The notes: generated by a model not told the origin, from the sequence alone. 64,000 nucleotides of DNA from Aurantibacillus circumpalustris (GCF_029625215.1 NZ_CP121197.1:3782001-3846000), one strand, 5' to 3'. Counted from the first letter of the stretch, positions 1-9,270 are shown. Numbers and translations: made by a program.

Positions 1-1
1 A

Positions 2-706
2 AGGGAAGAAAAAGAGGAACTTTATAAAGCTTCGGAGCAAAAACTAAAAACACAGGCAGTTGTTATTGAACATGCAGGGTTAAAGAGTTACCGTTTCAAT
101 ATCTGTGAAGGTAGTCCCGGCGAAACTATTGTAGAGGCTGCGAAAGAGAATCAAGCAGATATGATAATAATGGGTACAAAAGGCGCTGACAGCGTTGGGG
201 ATTCTTTTTTCGGAACTACTGCTACCTATGTGATGGAACATGCGGATTGTCCGGTAATGGCCATTCCTGAAGGTTATCGTTTCGATACACCAGTAAAAAC
301 AATTACCTATGCCACAAATTATCATGAGAGTGATTTGGAAGATCTTATGAAACTGGTGGATTTCGCTGGTTTGTTCAAGGCACAGGTAAATGTTTTACAT
401 ATTAGCACCAGCAAATTGAAACCATCTGAAGAACATGACCTGATGGATAATTTTAAAGACAGGGTGAATAAAAAAATTACTTATCCTTTTCTTTCTTTTC
501 AATTGATGCATGGTGATGATGTTGAAGAAAAACTTGAAACATTTATTGCAGAGGGTGGTACAAATATTTTGGTGATGTCAACACACAAACGTAATTTTTT
601 TGAACGGCTGTTTGGAATAGGTACTACCCACGAAATGGGGCTTGAAATACAAGTGCCCATTATTGCCTTCCATTATAATAAAAAATTAATTTCAAAACCT
701 TCCTGA
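2..706 (+). CDS. Universal stress protein, 5' end outside window
   Basis: The frame is open from the first bases, so the start lies upstream; about 234 residues are visible. The end of the first UspA domain carries the ATP-binding motif G-2x-G-9x-G-T (starting GTKGADSV), followed by a second, more degenerate UspA domain ending in IQVPIIAFHY. Tandem-domain UspA proteins are cytoplasmic nucleotide-binding proteins induced by starvation, low oxygen or redox stress. Three more tandem-domain paralogues follow within 9 kb. An internal ATG at 161 is not the true start, because clear UspA sequence (SPGETIVEAAKENQAD) is encoded before it. Confidence 0.9.
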   Translation, partial: REEKEELYKASEQKLKTQAVVIEHAGLKSYRFNICEGSPGETIVEAAKENQADMIIMGTKGADSVGDSFFGTTATYVMEHADCPVMAIPEGYRFDTPVKTITYATNYHESDLEDLMKLVDFAGLFKAQVNVLHISTSKLKPSEEHDLMDNFKDRVNKKITYPFLSFQLMHGDDVEEKLETFIAEGGTNILVMSTHKRNFFERLFGIGTTHEMGLEIQVPIIAFHYNKKLISKPS

Positions 707-755
707 TACAATTTCATTAAGAATCCTGAAATATAAGATAGTAATACCGACCTTA

Positions 756-1148
756 TCACTTTTTTTGAAACTTCCTTAACCATTGCAGAGCCTTCTTTTC
801 GCAGGTAAACATTTTCATTGGCGTTGATGGTTTGTTGAATCTGATAAAAAAATTAACGAGTAAGGTAGTAGCAAGTTTATCAGTAAGAACAGCTGTTGCA
901 ATTCGTGTTGGATCTGTAATTCCTGATTTTACATAATCTCTAGCCTCCTGGTCGATGGTAAAAAAAGCACGCGAATCATACAAAGCAAGCGCTTTTTGGT
1001 TATTGGTAAGTGTCATATTAACCGCAGCATCTTCTTTCAGGGCAGGGAGATCGATGTGTACACCATCAATTACTTTTATCCTGAGAAAACCTTCCTTGTC
1101 TACATATTTTTTATTGATTTTAGTCTTAACAATTTTGATGTTTTGCAT
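756..1148 (-). CDS. Hypothetical protein, STAS/SpoIIAA-like fold (DUF7793 type)
   Basis: This encodes 130 residues with no signal peptide or membrane segment. The pattern (an N-terminal strand set, then a stretch around DQEARDYV, and a C-terminal FIRFNKPSTPMKMF followed by an alpha helix with ALQWL) resembles small SpoIIAA/STAS-like proteins common in Bacteroidota, in which the NKP-TP and 'EKALQWL' elements recur. The family assignment is from memory of the motif, not from a search. It is a stand-alone gene convergent with the upstream stress protein. Its role is unknown; it may be a protein-interaction module. Confidence 0.7.
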   Translation of the reverse strand: MQNIKIVKTKINKKYVDKEGFLRIKVIDGVHIDLPALKEDAAVNMTLTNNQKALALYDSRAFFTIDQEARDYVKSGITDPTRIATAVLTDKLATTLLVNFFIRFNKPSTPMKMFTCEKKALQWLRKFQKK

Positions 1149-1335
1149 AGACGGTAAATATAACTTTTTCCAAAAGTTTGTTTACCATTACCGCCAAATT
1201 TAATTCTAATTTAACTCAAAGGGTAAATTGTATTTGGGCAGGCAAACAATGTGTAGGCATTTGGTAAATACCGATCTTGAAAACGAACAGTTAGGTAAAC
1301 TTTAAAGAAATTGAACTACATTGCTTTTGGAATTG

Positions 1336-2205
1336 TTATAAGTTATTTTTTAACGGAATAGTTTTGTTCGATAGCATTTCGCAAAGTTTACTACCTTCTG
1401 CCGTAACCTGAGATATCCTTTGTAGCGTAATACCTGCCTGAGATAATAATAATTCGTTTTTATAAATTTCGTTTACGAGAACATAGTTTCTAGACATAAG
1501 CCATTGCTTTTCTTGTTTAGTGAGGCTTGTTAAACAAGTTAATGGATATAAGCCCATATTATCAATAATATCTTTAAGTCCATTTTGAATGGGATAGTCC
1601 CAACTCAACAAATTCATATTTTGGCACCTTCCATAAGCAATGGCGTCCGTAGTAAATTTAGCATTGGTAGCAACCCATCCGTTTACTTTTTCGAATTGTT
1701 TTTTAAAATCTGAATTTGCCAGCACATCTTCGAAACGCGCATGAATATAAAGTGGTGTTTTTATATCCACAGCAATGCCGGCGGTATTTCTATATTTACA
1801 TTCTACTAACACTACTTCTTTTTGTTTGCGGGCAACCACATCAATTTCGTGACTTACACATTTTCCCTGAAGGATTTGATCTGTAAATGTTGTGTAATTT
1901 TGATGTTCAAAAATCTTAGCTACAAATTTTTCAAAAGGAAAACCCGAAGGTCCTAGTTCCATAATCCCCTTTTTTAAATGATAACGAGCTGCGCTTGGCC
2001 GTGAACTTTTTCGCAACAAACGAAATGCAAGTCTATGAATCTGCTTGGTGCTGATCCCTTGGTACAATTGGGGCGTCACAAAAGCCAGGATTCGTTTTAT
2101 TTCTTCCGGATCGGCCTTCGCTCGTTCAAGAGAATGCCTAAGTTTTTCAATTGAAAAGGGCTCTTTCTTTCCGGTTGATTTGGTAACAAAAATACTCGGT
2201 TTCAA
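1336..2205 (-). CDS. ATP-cone domain fused to Mrr-like PD-(D/E)xK nuclease
   Basis: This encodes 289 residues. Residues 1-85 look like an ATP-cone, the nucleotide-sensing domain known from ribonucleotide reductase and NrdR (KKEPFSIEKLRHSL near the start). Residues 90-200 look like a restriction-endonuclease-like domain with FEKFVAKIFE, E120-I-D122 and E135-C-K137, which fits the D-ExK catalytic core. The C-terminal 90 residues are unassigned. It overlaps the upstream membrane-protein gene by 4 bases, so the two are probably cotranscribed. A nucleotide-gated DNA nuclease is an inference from the architecture. I know this pairing as a recurring Bacteroidota protein without an assigned role. Confidence 0.75.
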   Translation of the reverse strand: MKPSIFVTKSTGKKEPFSIEKLRHSLERAKADPEEIKRILAFVTPQLYQGISTKQIHRLAFRLLRKSSRPSAARYHLKKGIMELGPSGFPFEKFVAKIFEHQNYTTFTDQILQGKCVSHEIDVVARKQKEVVLVECKYRNTAGIAVDIKTPLYIHARFEDVLANSDFKKQFEKVNGWVATNAKFTTDAIAYGRCQNMNLLSWDYPIQNGLKDIIDNMGLYPLTCLTSLTKQEKQWLMSRNYVLVNEIYKNELLLSQAGITLQRISQVTAEGSKLCEMLSNKTIPLKNNL

Positions 2206-2660
2206 GATTTAGGTTTCTTAAATGAAAGAATATTTAACAGTAACAAGATCATACTTATAGCAAAGAAGATCAAATCTAATAAAAAAATCACTCCATAAAT
2301 AACAATGAGCGTAATGAATGGAAGTCCTGAAATACGATCTTGCACATAAGATGTATTAAAGGAACTGAAAACAAAAAACATCAGTAGGAATAAAATAACA
2401 AAAATAAAATGCGACATCAGCAGCCAATGACGGGTTTTCACCCCCCCCTTAGATGCTGTGTAATAGATTCCCGAAAGTATAAGTGTATATACCGAAAATG
2501 CAAACCAGCAGGTAGAACAACTTACCGAAAATTCGAAATCTCCTCCCAGATCGAAATAGGCTTCAGGATAATAATAAAAGTAATTTACAGCGACAAGCAG
2601 TGTGACAAGTGCAATCCCAAAAAAGAAGGTCTGAGGTTTTCGAAAAAATAGTTTAACCAT
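2202..2660 (-). CDS. Small integral membrane protein, unknown function
   Basis: This encodes 152 residues with four predicted membrane segments (about residues 11-28, 50-68, 82-102 and 118-145) and short loops; a Cys pair (SCSTCWF) lies near the second segment. I recognise no family. It sits in a minus-strand run with two stress-related genes upstream and the ATP-cone nuclease downstream, which it overlaps by 4 bases. Confidence 0.7.
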   Translation of the reverse strand: MVKLFFRKPQTFFFGIALVTLLVAVNYFYYYPEAYFDLGGDFEFSVSCSTCWFAFSVYTLILSGIYYTASKGGVKTRHWLLMSHFIFVILFLLMFFVFSSFNTSYVQDRISGLPFITLIVIYGVIFLLDLIFFAISMILLLLNILSFKKPKS

Positions 2661-2680
2661 TTTCGTTATTTTTATGTTGT

Positions 2681-3526
2681 TTAGTGAACGTCAATTTTAT
2701 CACGTAGTGTTAGCAATGGAATTGTAGAATGAAAAGCCATTTCCTTCGACTGCCTTCCAACGAGTACCCTTTCCATAAAACTATGCTGATGTGGGATCAT
2801 GACTATCATGTCCATATGTTTCTCAGCAATGAAATCACTTAAGCCCTGCATAATTGTATGACTGATAATTTGATGAATACTATGATCAAAGTTTTTGAAA
2901 GTATTACTTATGGTTTTATCATGAATAATATTTGATCCAGATAGTGCGGAAGATGAGGTTACGACGTTAAGAATATAAATATGCGATTTGTAAACTGAAC
3001 ATAGTTTAGACAAAGGCTGTAACGTTTGTTTGCTCAATGGGTTTCTATTTTCACTGGCAAAAACAATCTTTTTAGGTGTTTTGAATTTAATTTTTTTGTC
3101 GATTGACAAAACGGGAATTTCACTTTTTTGAATAAGGCTGGTAGTTGTGCTGCCCATTAATTTTTCTCTTAAAAAACTTTTTCCCTGCATGCCCATTACT
3201 ACAAAATCTACTTTTTGACTCAGGCTATATAGATAAATCTCATCCACGGGCACACCACAGGTAAAAGCCACTTCAATATCAAGATTTTTGTTGCCTCTTA
3301 TAGAATGCAAGTCATTTTTAAGTCGCTTTAGTCTTTTAAGGATGTAGCTTTCAGATTCAGCAGGTAGAGGAATTATCATAGGAAGTTCCGACGCTGGTAT
3401 AGGAGGAAGATACACGTGAAATAAAATAAGTTTTGCCTTCATCCGTTTTGCCATTTCAGTTGCGTAAGTAATGGCGTTTCTGGCCGCTCTTGAAAAATCT
3501 GTTGGTGCTAATATTGTTAAACTCAT
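2681..3526 (-). CDS. Universal stress protein, two UspA domains
   Basis: This encodes 281 residues. The first UspA domain starts at ILAPTDFSRAARNAI, and its ATP-binding loop GMQGKSFLREKLMGST fits G-2x-G-9x-G-S. The second domain (about residue 150 onward, starting KKIVFASENRN) has lost a clear ATP loop. It begins 4 bases after the TerB-like gene ends, so the two share a promoter upstream of 3959, where two palindromic sites are present. The expected role is a cytoplasmic stress or energy-status protein. Confidence 0.9.
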   Translation of the reverse strand: MSLTILAPTDFSRAARNAITYATEMAKRMKAKLILFHVYLPPIPASELPMIIPLPAESESYILKRLKRLKNDLHSIRGNKNLDIEVAFTCGVPVDEIYLYSLSQKVDFVVMGMQGKSFLREKLMGSTTTSLIQKSEIPVLSIDKKIKFKTPKKIVFASENRNPLSKQTLQPLSKLCSVYKSHIYILNVVTSSSALSGSNIIHDKTISNTFKNFDHSIHQIISHTIMQGLSDFIAEKHMDMIVMIPHQHSFMERVLVGRQSKEMAFHSTIPLLTLRDKIDVH

Positions 3527-3530
3527 AAGT

Positions 3531-3959
3531 TTATTTTTTAATTTTCATAATTTTCGAATAATAAAGCGGGTCACCGTGAAGGGGTTCAATGTCTTTCTTA
3601 AATCTATCAAGCAGTAGGAGTTCCTCAAGCGTAACAGGCGGATAAGCTTTAGCGATCTTTTCCATTAAAGTAATAAAGCTTGTTTTTAAAGAAGGGGTTA
3701 AATAGTGACTGTTCAGCCTGATCTGCTTCATGGCCAAATGATAGGTGTCTTCAACCGAGTTACAGTGATCTTTATCCATTACCTGAAAAATGATCGAAGC
3801 AATATCAAAATTGTAATTTTCATTTTTTAACTCGGCTTCTACTATGTTAAGCAATCTCTGGCGTTCTTCTTTCTGAACTTCACCATCAGCTCTTGCAATT
3901 GCATAAACTATCTGTCCTAATGCATAATGTAAATTTTCTATAGGTCTCAACAAATTCAT
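3531..3959 (-). CDS. TerB-like protein
   Basis: This encodes 142 residues, all-helical by composition. The N-terminal LGQIVYAIARADGEVQKEE matches the typical TerB/TerB-like entry motif (A-x-A-D-G-x-V-x-x-x-E), in which acidic residues form a metal site. TerB-like proteins occur in tellurite and envelope-stress systems; no other ter genes are visible here. It is the first gene of an operon with the UspA gene at 2681-3526. The upstream region is shared with the divergent stress gene at 4120. Confidence 0.7.
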   Translation of the reverse strand: MNLLRPIENLHYALGQIVYAIARADGEVQKEERQRLLNIVEAELKNENYNFDIASIIFQVMDKDHCNSVEDTYHLAMKQIRLNSHYLTPSLKTSFITLMEKIAKAYPPVTLEELLLLDRFKKDIEPLHGDPLYYSKIMKIKK

Positions 3960-4016
3960 AGATCAAAGATGCATTTAGTTGAACTGTAAACCATTGATTT
4001 TACTCACTAAAATTGA

Positions 4017-4052
4017 TGATATCGGTCATGAACTCAAAAATGATCAAAGTCA
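4017..4052. promoter_or_regulatory. Two Crp/Fnr-type palindromes in a divergent promoter
   Basis: Two half-symmetric sites, TGATATCGGTCA (4017-4028) and TGATCAAAGTCA (4041-4052), are each flanked by A on the left and T on the right, giving ATGA-N6-TCAT. They lie between the TerB-like/UspA operon (minus) and the UspA gene at 4120 (plus). The spacing matches Crp/Fnr family operators, and similar sites recur at 9271, 18011, 18399 and 31395. Confidence 0.5.
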
Positions 4053-4119
4053 TCACAAAAAGAAATTAAGATCATAGTTCACAGAAACAGGAAAATATAC
4101 TTTTATAAAAAAATATAAC

Positions 4120-4941
4120 ATGGAAACAATTATAGTTGGAACTGATTTTTCTTTGCCGGCACAGAACGCCGTAAATTATGCTGTAGAGCTTGCCAAATAC
4201 TTTAGCGCGAAACTAGTGCTTGTAAATTCATTTTCGTTACCTCTAGGTGGATATGATTCTGCAGTGCCTATGGATATGCTTGCCGCTTTGCAGGATGGAT
4301 CACTAAAAGGGCTTCAAGAACTTAAACAATCTATTATTAAGAAGAATTATGACTTTGGAATAGAGTGCGTCTCGCAAGTAGGCAGTCCTTACAGCGTTAT
4401 TAAAGACGCTGTTGTAAAACACTCGGGAGATCTTGTGGTGGCAGGCATGGTAGGCGAGGCTGCTTTTTTGAAACGCCACCTCATAGGGAGTTCAGCGATA
4501 AGTATGGCAAGAAATCTGCAGGTACCCACCTTTATTATTCCCGAAACTGCAAGCTATCGGAAAATTCAAAACATTTGTTTTGCCTGCGATATGGATAAAA
4601 TTGAGGAGGATACTTTAATTTATACTGCCAGAAGTTTTTCAAAAATTTTTGATGCAGAACTTGAAATTGTAACAATTGATAATAACGATCAGGAATTGGT
4701 GTTTGACAAATCTGAAACTTACACATTTGTAGAAAATCGTTTACAAGGCGTTAAACACAAGCAGGTTCATATTGAAGATAAAAATGTTTCTAAAGCGCTG
4801 GAATATTATTTTAAATTCCATAAAACAGATGTGGTTATGGTTAATCCGAAAAAACATACTCTGCTGGAAAAACTTTTTACGAAAAGCATAACCAAAACAC
4901 TCGCTTACACTCTTGAGGTTCCCATACTTGTTGTTCACTAG
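4120..4941 (+). CDS. Universal stress protein, two UspA domains
   Basis: This encodes 273 residues starting METIIVGTDFSLPAQNAV, the usual UspA strand-1 and helix entry. The first domain has an ATP loop variant GMVGEAAFLKRHLIGSS with ten rather than nine residues between the second and third glycines. The second domain ends TLAYTLEVPILVVH. It is divergent from the TerB-like operon, with the two palindromic sites 70-100 bases upstream of its ATG, and is probably coregulated with the other stress-protein genes. Confidence 0.9.
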   Translation: METIIVGTDFSLPAQNAVNYAVELAKYFSAKLVLVNSFSLPLGGYDSAVPMDMLAALQDGSLKGLQELKQSIIKKNYDFGIECVSQVGSPYSVIKDAVVKHSGDLVVAGMVGEAAFLKRHLIGSSAISMARNLQVPTFIIPETASYRKIQNICFACDMDKIEEDTLIYTARSFSKIFDAELEIVTIDNNDQELVFDKSETYTFVENRLQGVKHKQVHIEDKNVSKALEYYFKFHKTDVVMVNPKKHTLLEKLFTKSITKTLAYTLEVPILVVH

Positions 4942-4951
4942 AAATCTGGGT

Positions 4952-5788
4952 TTAAGTAAAAACGGGCTGAGCTTGTTTTAAACGACTCTTAATTAATAAA
5001 ATTAAAAGTAAACTACTAAATGTGGCAAGTGTTAACATTGTGCCGGTAATTATCGTCGCACTATTATCAGCTGCTTGCGGATTTAAACTATTCAAAACAG
5101 CAATGGTTAAATCCATCAGCACTGTAAAAACAAGAAAAGGTCCGGCAAGAAAATACCCAAAAGAAATATTTCTTAGTAATAAAATTCCAGCGATAAAAAG
5201 TCCGGGCAGAACAAAACACAAGTCAAGTACATAAACGGGATTAGTTACAAGTCCTGATTGGATCAAACTCTGGGGTATGATGTCATTCTGAATTGCAGGT
5301 AAAATGTCCTTTAGCCAGAGAAAATAAAATATGCCTGCAATTATTAAGAAATAGATTCCAATCGGCTTAGCGAATTTGTTACCATAATCCAAAACCTTTG
5401 TTGCTGTTACTCTTTTGTAAAGTGTATAAGAAAATAAATAAAAAGAAATGGCAAGGATGGCGCAATAGTTAAGGAAGAACTTATTAAAATGTACATCAAA
5501 ACAGTAAATGGTATATGTATACACCAGATACAACAGTACGCCAGGTTGTAACATAGCACCAACGACAGGTTTTTTCTTAGAAAGTAGTGACGTAATCAAT
5601 AAAACAGGCATTACCAGAACAAGGTTAACCAAATCCTGTGCATAACATTGCCAACGCCATTCATCGGTTTCGTTGTAATAAAAATAAGGATCAGATAATC
5701 CGACAGCGGCTGAAACGATTATAAGAATGCAGACAAAGCATGAGAGTATAAAAAAAATGGTTGATGGTTTTATATTCATGAAAAACAC
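4952..5788 (-). CDS. Polytopic membrane protein, unknown function
   Basis: This encodes 278 residues with about eight hydrophobic segments and almost no soluble domain. A second in-frame ATG three codons in (MNIKPST) could be the start. No family is recognised. It lies directly downstream of the Mla-type operon on the same strand (26 bases from mlaD) and may be its last gene. It is convergent with the stress gene at 4120-4941. Confidence 0.65.
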   Translation of the reverse strand: MFFMNIKPSTIFFILSCFVCILIIVSAAVGLSDPYFYYNETDEWRWQCYAQDLVNLVLVMPVLLITSLLSKKKPVVGAMLQPGVLLYLVYTYTIYCFDVHFNKFFLNYCAILAISFYLFSYTLYKRVTATKVLDYGNKFAKPIGIYFLIIAGIFYFLWLKDILPAIQNDIIPQSLIQSGLVTNPVYVLDLCFVLPGLFIAGILLLRNISFGYFLAGPFLVFTVLMDLTIAVLNSLNPQAADNSATIITGTMLTLATFSSLLLILLIKSRLKQAQPVFT

Positions 5789-5814
5789 CTATTTGATACT
5801 TTGTTATTTTAATT

Positions 5815-6783
5815 TCATTTTTTTTGTTTCCCTTGTTTTTTAAAATATTTTTTAAACGGCCAGGAACTGTGCAAAGCTGTCATGTTTTCATCGAAACTTT
5901 CTGCACCTTTTTTTACGGAGAGTACCCCCTGATTAAGGTTGTAAACAAGTGTTGTATCTGTTAGTAATTTACCTGCCGATCCTTCCCCACTTTTTAGTTT
6001 ACGAACAACATGCGAAAGATCCTGCGACATTTGCTGCACGGTATCGCCAACAGTTTTTAATGCTTTAACAGCACTTTTGAATTCAGAGGCTATCAGTGTA
6101 TCGGTAACCAATGCGCCAAGACTTCCTTCTCCACGTTTTACTTTCCCCGTAACATTTTCCAAATCGCCAATTATGCGAATACCTCCTGAACTCATTGCTT
6201 GTATGTTTACAAAAGAGGATTTGACATTGCCGGCAATAACCGTGTCCATGAGGATGCTCCACAAACTGTTCTCACTGTTTATTTTATTAGTAATATGTTT
6301 GAGATTAGACGTGATCACTTCCAGATTCTGGTTAGTTTCATCAAGGGTCCTTACCATCACATCCATTTCAACCGGTTTTAGAGTTTGAAGCATTTGTCCT
6401 TCTTCTATTATCGGCGCAGCGCTTGAACCGGCATTAATATTCACAAGCTTGTTCCCCATCAACCCATCTGTTCCAACAGAGGCAAGTGCATTGGTTCTGA
6501 TAAAAGGATTCATGTCGTTTTGAATAACCATAACAACATACACAGAGGAATCATTCACTACCTTTACGCTTTCCACAGTTCCAATATCAATTCCTGCAAA
6601 ACGGACATTATTTCCTTTGGTAAGGCCGTTTACATTACTGAATCTTGCGGCGATTCTGAAAGTACTTCCAAAAAGATTTTGTTTGTTGCCTATAAAGTAC
6701 AGTGCAGCAATTAAGGTCAAAAGTGCTGTCAATACAAATACGCCTACGAGGATATTTCGTTGTGATGGTTTCATATTATTCAA
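5815..6783 (-). CDS. mlaD: MlaD/MCE-domain lipid-binding protein
   Basis: This encodes 322 residues. One N-terminal membrane anchor (about residues 9-31) is followed by an MCE domain (RIAARFSNVNGLTKGNNVRF, then GIDIGTVESV) and a long helical tail rich in regularly spaced hydrophobics and GEGS-G-L repeats. MCE proteins form hexameric rings in the periplasm that carry phospholipids between membranes and work with the MlaE/MlaF ABC complex. The gene overlaps mlaF by 8 bases. The lipid substrate and direction of transport cannot be read from the sequence. Confidence 0.88.
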   Translation of the reverse strand: MNNMKPSQRNILVGVFVLTALLTLIAALYFIGNKQNLFGSTFRIAARFSNVNGLTKGNNVRFAGIDIGTVESVKVVNDSSVYVVMVIQNDMNPFIRTNALASVGTDGLMGNKLVNINAGSSAAPIIEEGQMLQTLKPVEMDVMVRTLDETNQNLEVITSNLKHITNKINSENSLWSILMDTVIAGNVKSSFVNIQAMSSGGIRIIGDLENVTGKVKRGEGSLGALVTDTLIASEFKSAVKALKTVGDTVQQMSQDLSHVVRKLKSGEGSAGKLLTDTTLVYNLNQGVLSVKKGAESFDENMTALHSSWPFKKYFKKQGKQKK

Positions 6784-7552
6784 AAAACATTTTTATTTTA
6801 GGGTCTAACGATTCCTTTAATTCTTCATAAGAGCCTTGAGCGTAACATTTTCCGTCTATCAACATAACTATTTTGTCGGCCACTATTTTAACACAATTGA
6901 TGTCATGAGAAATTATTATAGAAGAGGTAGTGTATTTAGCAGCAAGTTCGCGCATGAGTTTACTTATTTCTTTTCCGGTAATAGGATCAAGACCTGTAGT
7001 GGGTTCGTCGTACAAAATTATTTCGGGTTTTAAAATAAGGGTTCTGGCAAGAGCAATACGTTTACGCATACCTCCTGATAATTCCGCAGGCCGCATATCA
7101 AGTGTGTGAAGTAATCCAACGTTGTTTAACGCTTCTTTAATTAAATCCTCTTCCTGCTGTCTGGTATGTTTTTCCTTATGGCGGCGTAAAGGAAACTCCA
7201 GATTCTCTCTTACCGTCATAGAATCGTAGAGGGCGTTGCTCTGAAAGAGAAAGCCTACACGGGTTCTCAGCTCGTCAAGTTGCTCATGATTTAATTCAGG
7301 AATATTTTTGCCAAGAACATTAATAATTCCAGAGTCTGTTTGTATAAGACCAATAATACATTTGATCAGTACCGATTTACCTGAACCCGATTTACCGAGC
7401 ACAACAACATTTTCGCCTTTGTCCAAACTAAATGTGAAATCAGATAAAACACGATTGTTGCCAAATGATTTAAACACGTGCTCTAACCGGATCACAGGTG
7501 AGTTAATATTCTGATTGTTGGTCTTTTTCTCTATCGTGTTTTCAGTGATCAT
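6776..7552 (-). CDS. mlaF: ABC transporter ATPase, MlaF type
   Basis: This encodes 258 residues. The Walker A motif GKSGSGKS is at residues 53-60, followed by the Q-loop (FLFQSNALYDSM), the signature LSGGMRKR, Walker B ILYDEPTTGLDP and a switch histidine in SHD. The signature and the 'FQSNALYDSMTV' Q-loop are typical of the Mla/MCE branch. It overlaps mlaE by 4 bases and mlaD by 8, indicating one translationally coupled unit. It energises MCE-dependent lipid transport at the inner membrane. Confidence 0.92.
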   Translation of the reverse strand: MITENTIEKKTNNQNINSPVIRLEHVFKSFGNNRVLSDFTFSLDKGENVVVLGKSGSGKSVLIKCIIGLIQTDSGIINVLGKNIPELNHEQLDELRTRVGFLFQSNALYDSMTVRENLEFPLRRHKEKHTRQQEEDLIKEALNNVGLLHTLDMRPAELSGGMRKRIALARTLILKPEIILYDEPTTGLDPITGKEISKLMRELAAKYTTSSIIISHDINCVKIVADKIVMLIDGKCYAQGSYEELKESLDPKIKMFFE

Positions 7553-8316
7553 GTTAATTTTAATACGTCGATAATCTGAACCGCTATCAGATCAATTATA
7601 AAAACAAGGAGGGAAGATACAACCACAGCTGAATTAGCTGAAAGACCAACCCCTTCGGTACCCTTAACCGTTTTATAACCTTTGAAACAACCAACAAGGC
7701 CAATAATAAATCCAAAGAAAAATGTTTTAATAATAGAGGGAAAAACATCGCTGAACGAAAGTGTATCAAAAACCTGATTCCAGAACAAAGCCCATTTTAC
7801 CAGACCATGAATATTGGTGCCCAGATAAGCACCATATAAGGAGATAAAATCAGCAAGAATCACCAAAACAGGGATCATAAATGTACTGGCCATAACACGT
7901 GTTACCACCAGGTATTTAAAAGGATTAGTACCCGACACTTCCATCGCGTCGATTTGCTCGGTCACCTTCATAGACCCAAGTTCGGCGCCAATACCTGATC
8001 CAATTTTGCCGGCGCAAATTAATGCCGTAATTACCGGAGCTATTTCACGAATCAAAGAAACGGATACCATTTTAGGCAGCCAGGCTTCCGCACCAAATTC
8101 CACAAGTGTTGGTCTTGATTGAATGGTAATAACCAAACCCATAATAAAAGCGGTTATCGCCACAAGAGGTAATGATTTGTAACCTATAAAATAGCATTGT
8201 CTTAAAAACTCCTGAATCTCATATCTGGGCCGGAAAGCTTCTTTAAAAAACCTCCAACCAAAACGGGAGATTTCTCCACATTCTTCAAGAAACGATTTAA
8301 ACGCTGATCCTTTCAT
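7549..8316 (-). CDS. mlaE: ABC transporter permease, MlaE type
   Basis: This encodes 255 residues with five to six membrane segments. The conserved MlaE core is present: TAFIMGLVITIQSRPTLVEFGAE, REIAPVITALICAGKIGSGIGAELGSMKVTEQIDA and GLVGCFKGYKTVKGTEGVG. It is the first gene of the mlaE-mlaF-mlaD unit. It forms the inner-membrane channel on which the MCE ring docks. Its promoter should lie in the 80 bases before 8396. Confidence 0.93.
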   Translation of the reverse strand: MKGSAFKSFLEECGEISRFGWRFFKEAFRPRYEIQEFLRQCYFIGYKSLPLVAITAFIMGLVITIQSRPTLVEFGAEAWLPKMVSVSLIREIAPVITALICAGKIGSGIGAELGSMKVTEQIDAMEVSGTNPFKYLVVTRVMASTFMIPVLVILADFISLYGAYLGTNIHGLVKWALFWNQVFDTLSFSDVFPSIIKTFFFGFIIGLVGCFKGYKTVKGTEGVGLSANSAVVVSSLLVFIIDLIAVQIIDVLKLT

Positions 8317-8395
8317 TATATTTTGAAGTGTAAATGCTCCATGAGTTTTTGCGATTTATTAGCAGAATAAATTACGTGACCTTTTTTCATAAATC

Positions 8396-9202
8396 TTATT
8401 CGTGAATTGCTAAAACAGGAATATGCGCGGCAAAGGACACACGTTTTGTTGTTGACTCATTAAATAAATTATAAAGCACAGAATGTTTTTTACTTATAAT
8501 TGCAACAAGATCTGCCTCCCTCTCGCGGCAAAAGTTTTTTATGCCGTTTTCGATCGTTTTAGATTTCATAACCTCTACTTTTATCTGTGACTTATTGATT
8601 TTCACAAAGCTGCTTTCCCTTGGATTCAGAACTTCATCAGGAGTTCGCACATGCAATAATTTCACCTGCGATTGAGTATTCTTAGCAAATGTTTCGAGTA
8701 TTTTTAAAGGAGAATTACTTAGTTTTTCTGCATTATCAACGGCCAACAACAGGGTTTCCAGACGGTGATCTTTATAGCTTTCAGGAACAATAATTACCGG
8801 AGCCTCAATTTTTCCCGCCAGTTTAACACCATGACTTCCATAAATAAATTTAGAGATTCTGTTTTTTGTTTGCAGACCCATTACCACGGCTTGTACCTGA
8901 TGACGGGCGATAAAAACTTCCAGTTCCTCCTCGAAGGCTCCTGAGGTAGTAAATGCATTTATTTTAAGTGATGGAAAATTTTTAACAAGTTTAGAGACAA
9001 ATTCTTCCATTTGTTTTTCGCTGGTCTTTTTTACAGACAGATACGAAATGCCGTACAAACCAGAATTGGAGTGCAATACCGGCGCCTGAAATAGGTTAAA
9101 TACAGTAAGTTTACAATTCAGTTTTAATGCCAATAAGGCTGCGTATCTGCACGCATTTTGCGATGAGGAACTGAAATCTGTTCCCGCGATTATTGTTTTC
9201 AT
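8396..9202 (-). CDS. Universal stress protein, two UspA domains
   Basis: This encodes 268 residues starting MKTIIAGTDFSSSSQNACRY. The ATP loop is degenerate: GLQTKNRISKFIYGS has T where the second conserved glycine should be. A second UspA domain runs from about residue 145 and ends RVSFAAHIPVLAIHE. It lies 79 bases upstream of mlaE on the same strand. A TGA-N6-TCA palindrome is centred about 74 bases before its start codon. Confidence 0.88.
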   Translation of the reverse strand: MKTIIAGTDFSSSSQNACRYAALLALKLNCKLTVFNLFQAPVLHSNSGLYGISYLSVKKTSEKQMEEFVSKLVKNFPSLKINAFTTSGAFEEELEVFIARHQVQAVVMGLQTKNRISKFIYGSHGVKLAGKIEAPVIIVPESYKDHRLETLLLAVDNAEKLSNSPLKILETFAKNTQSQVKLLHVRTPDEVLNPRESSFVKINKSQIKVEVMKSKTIENGIKNFCREREADLVAIISKKHSVLYNLFNESTTKRVSFAAHIPVLAIHE

Positions 9203-9270
9203 CTCTTCTTTTTATTTCAAAATTACACCTGTGAGGAAGAGAGTGTTGTGACGAATCTCTTTTAAATACA

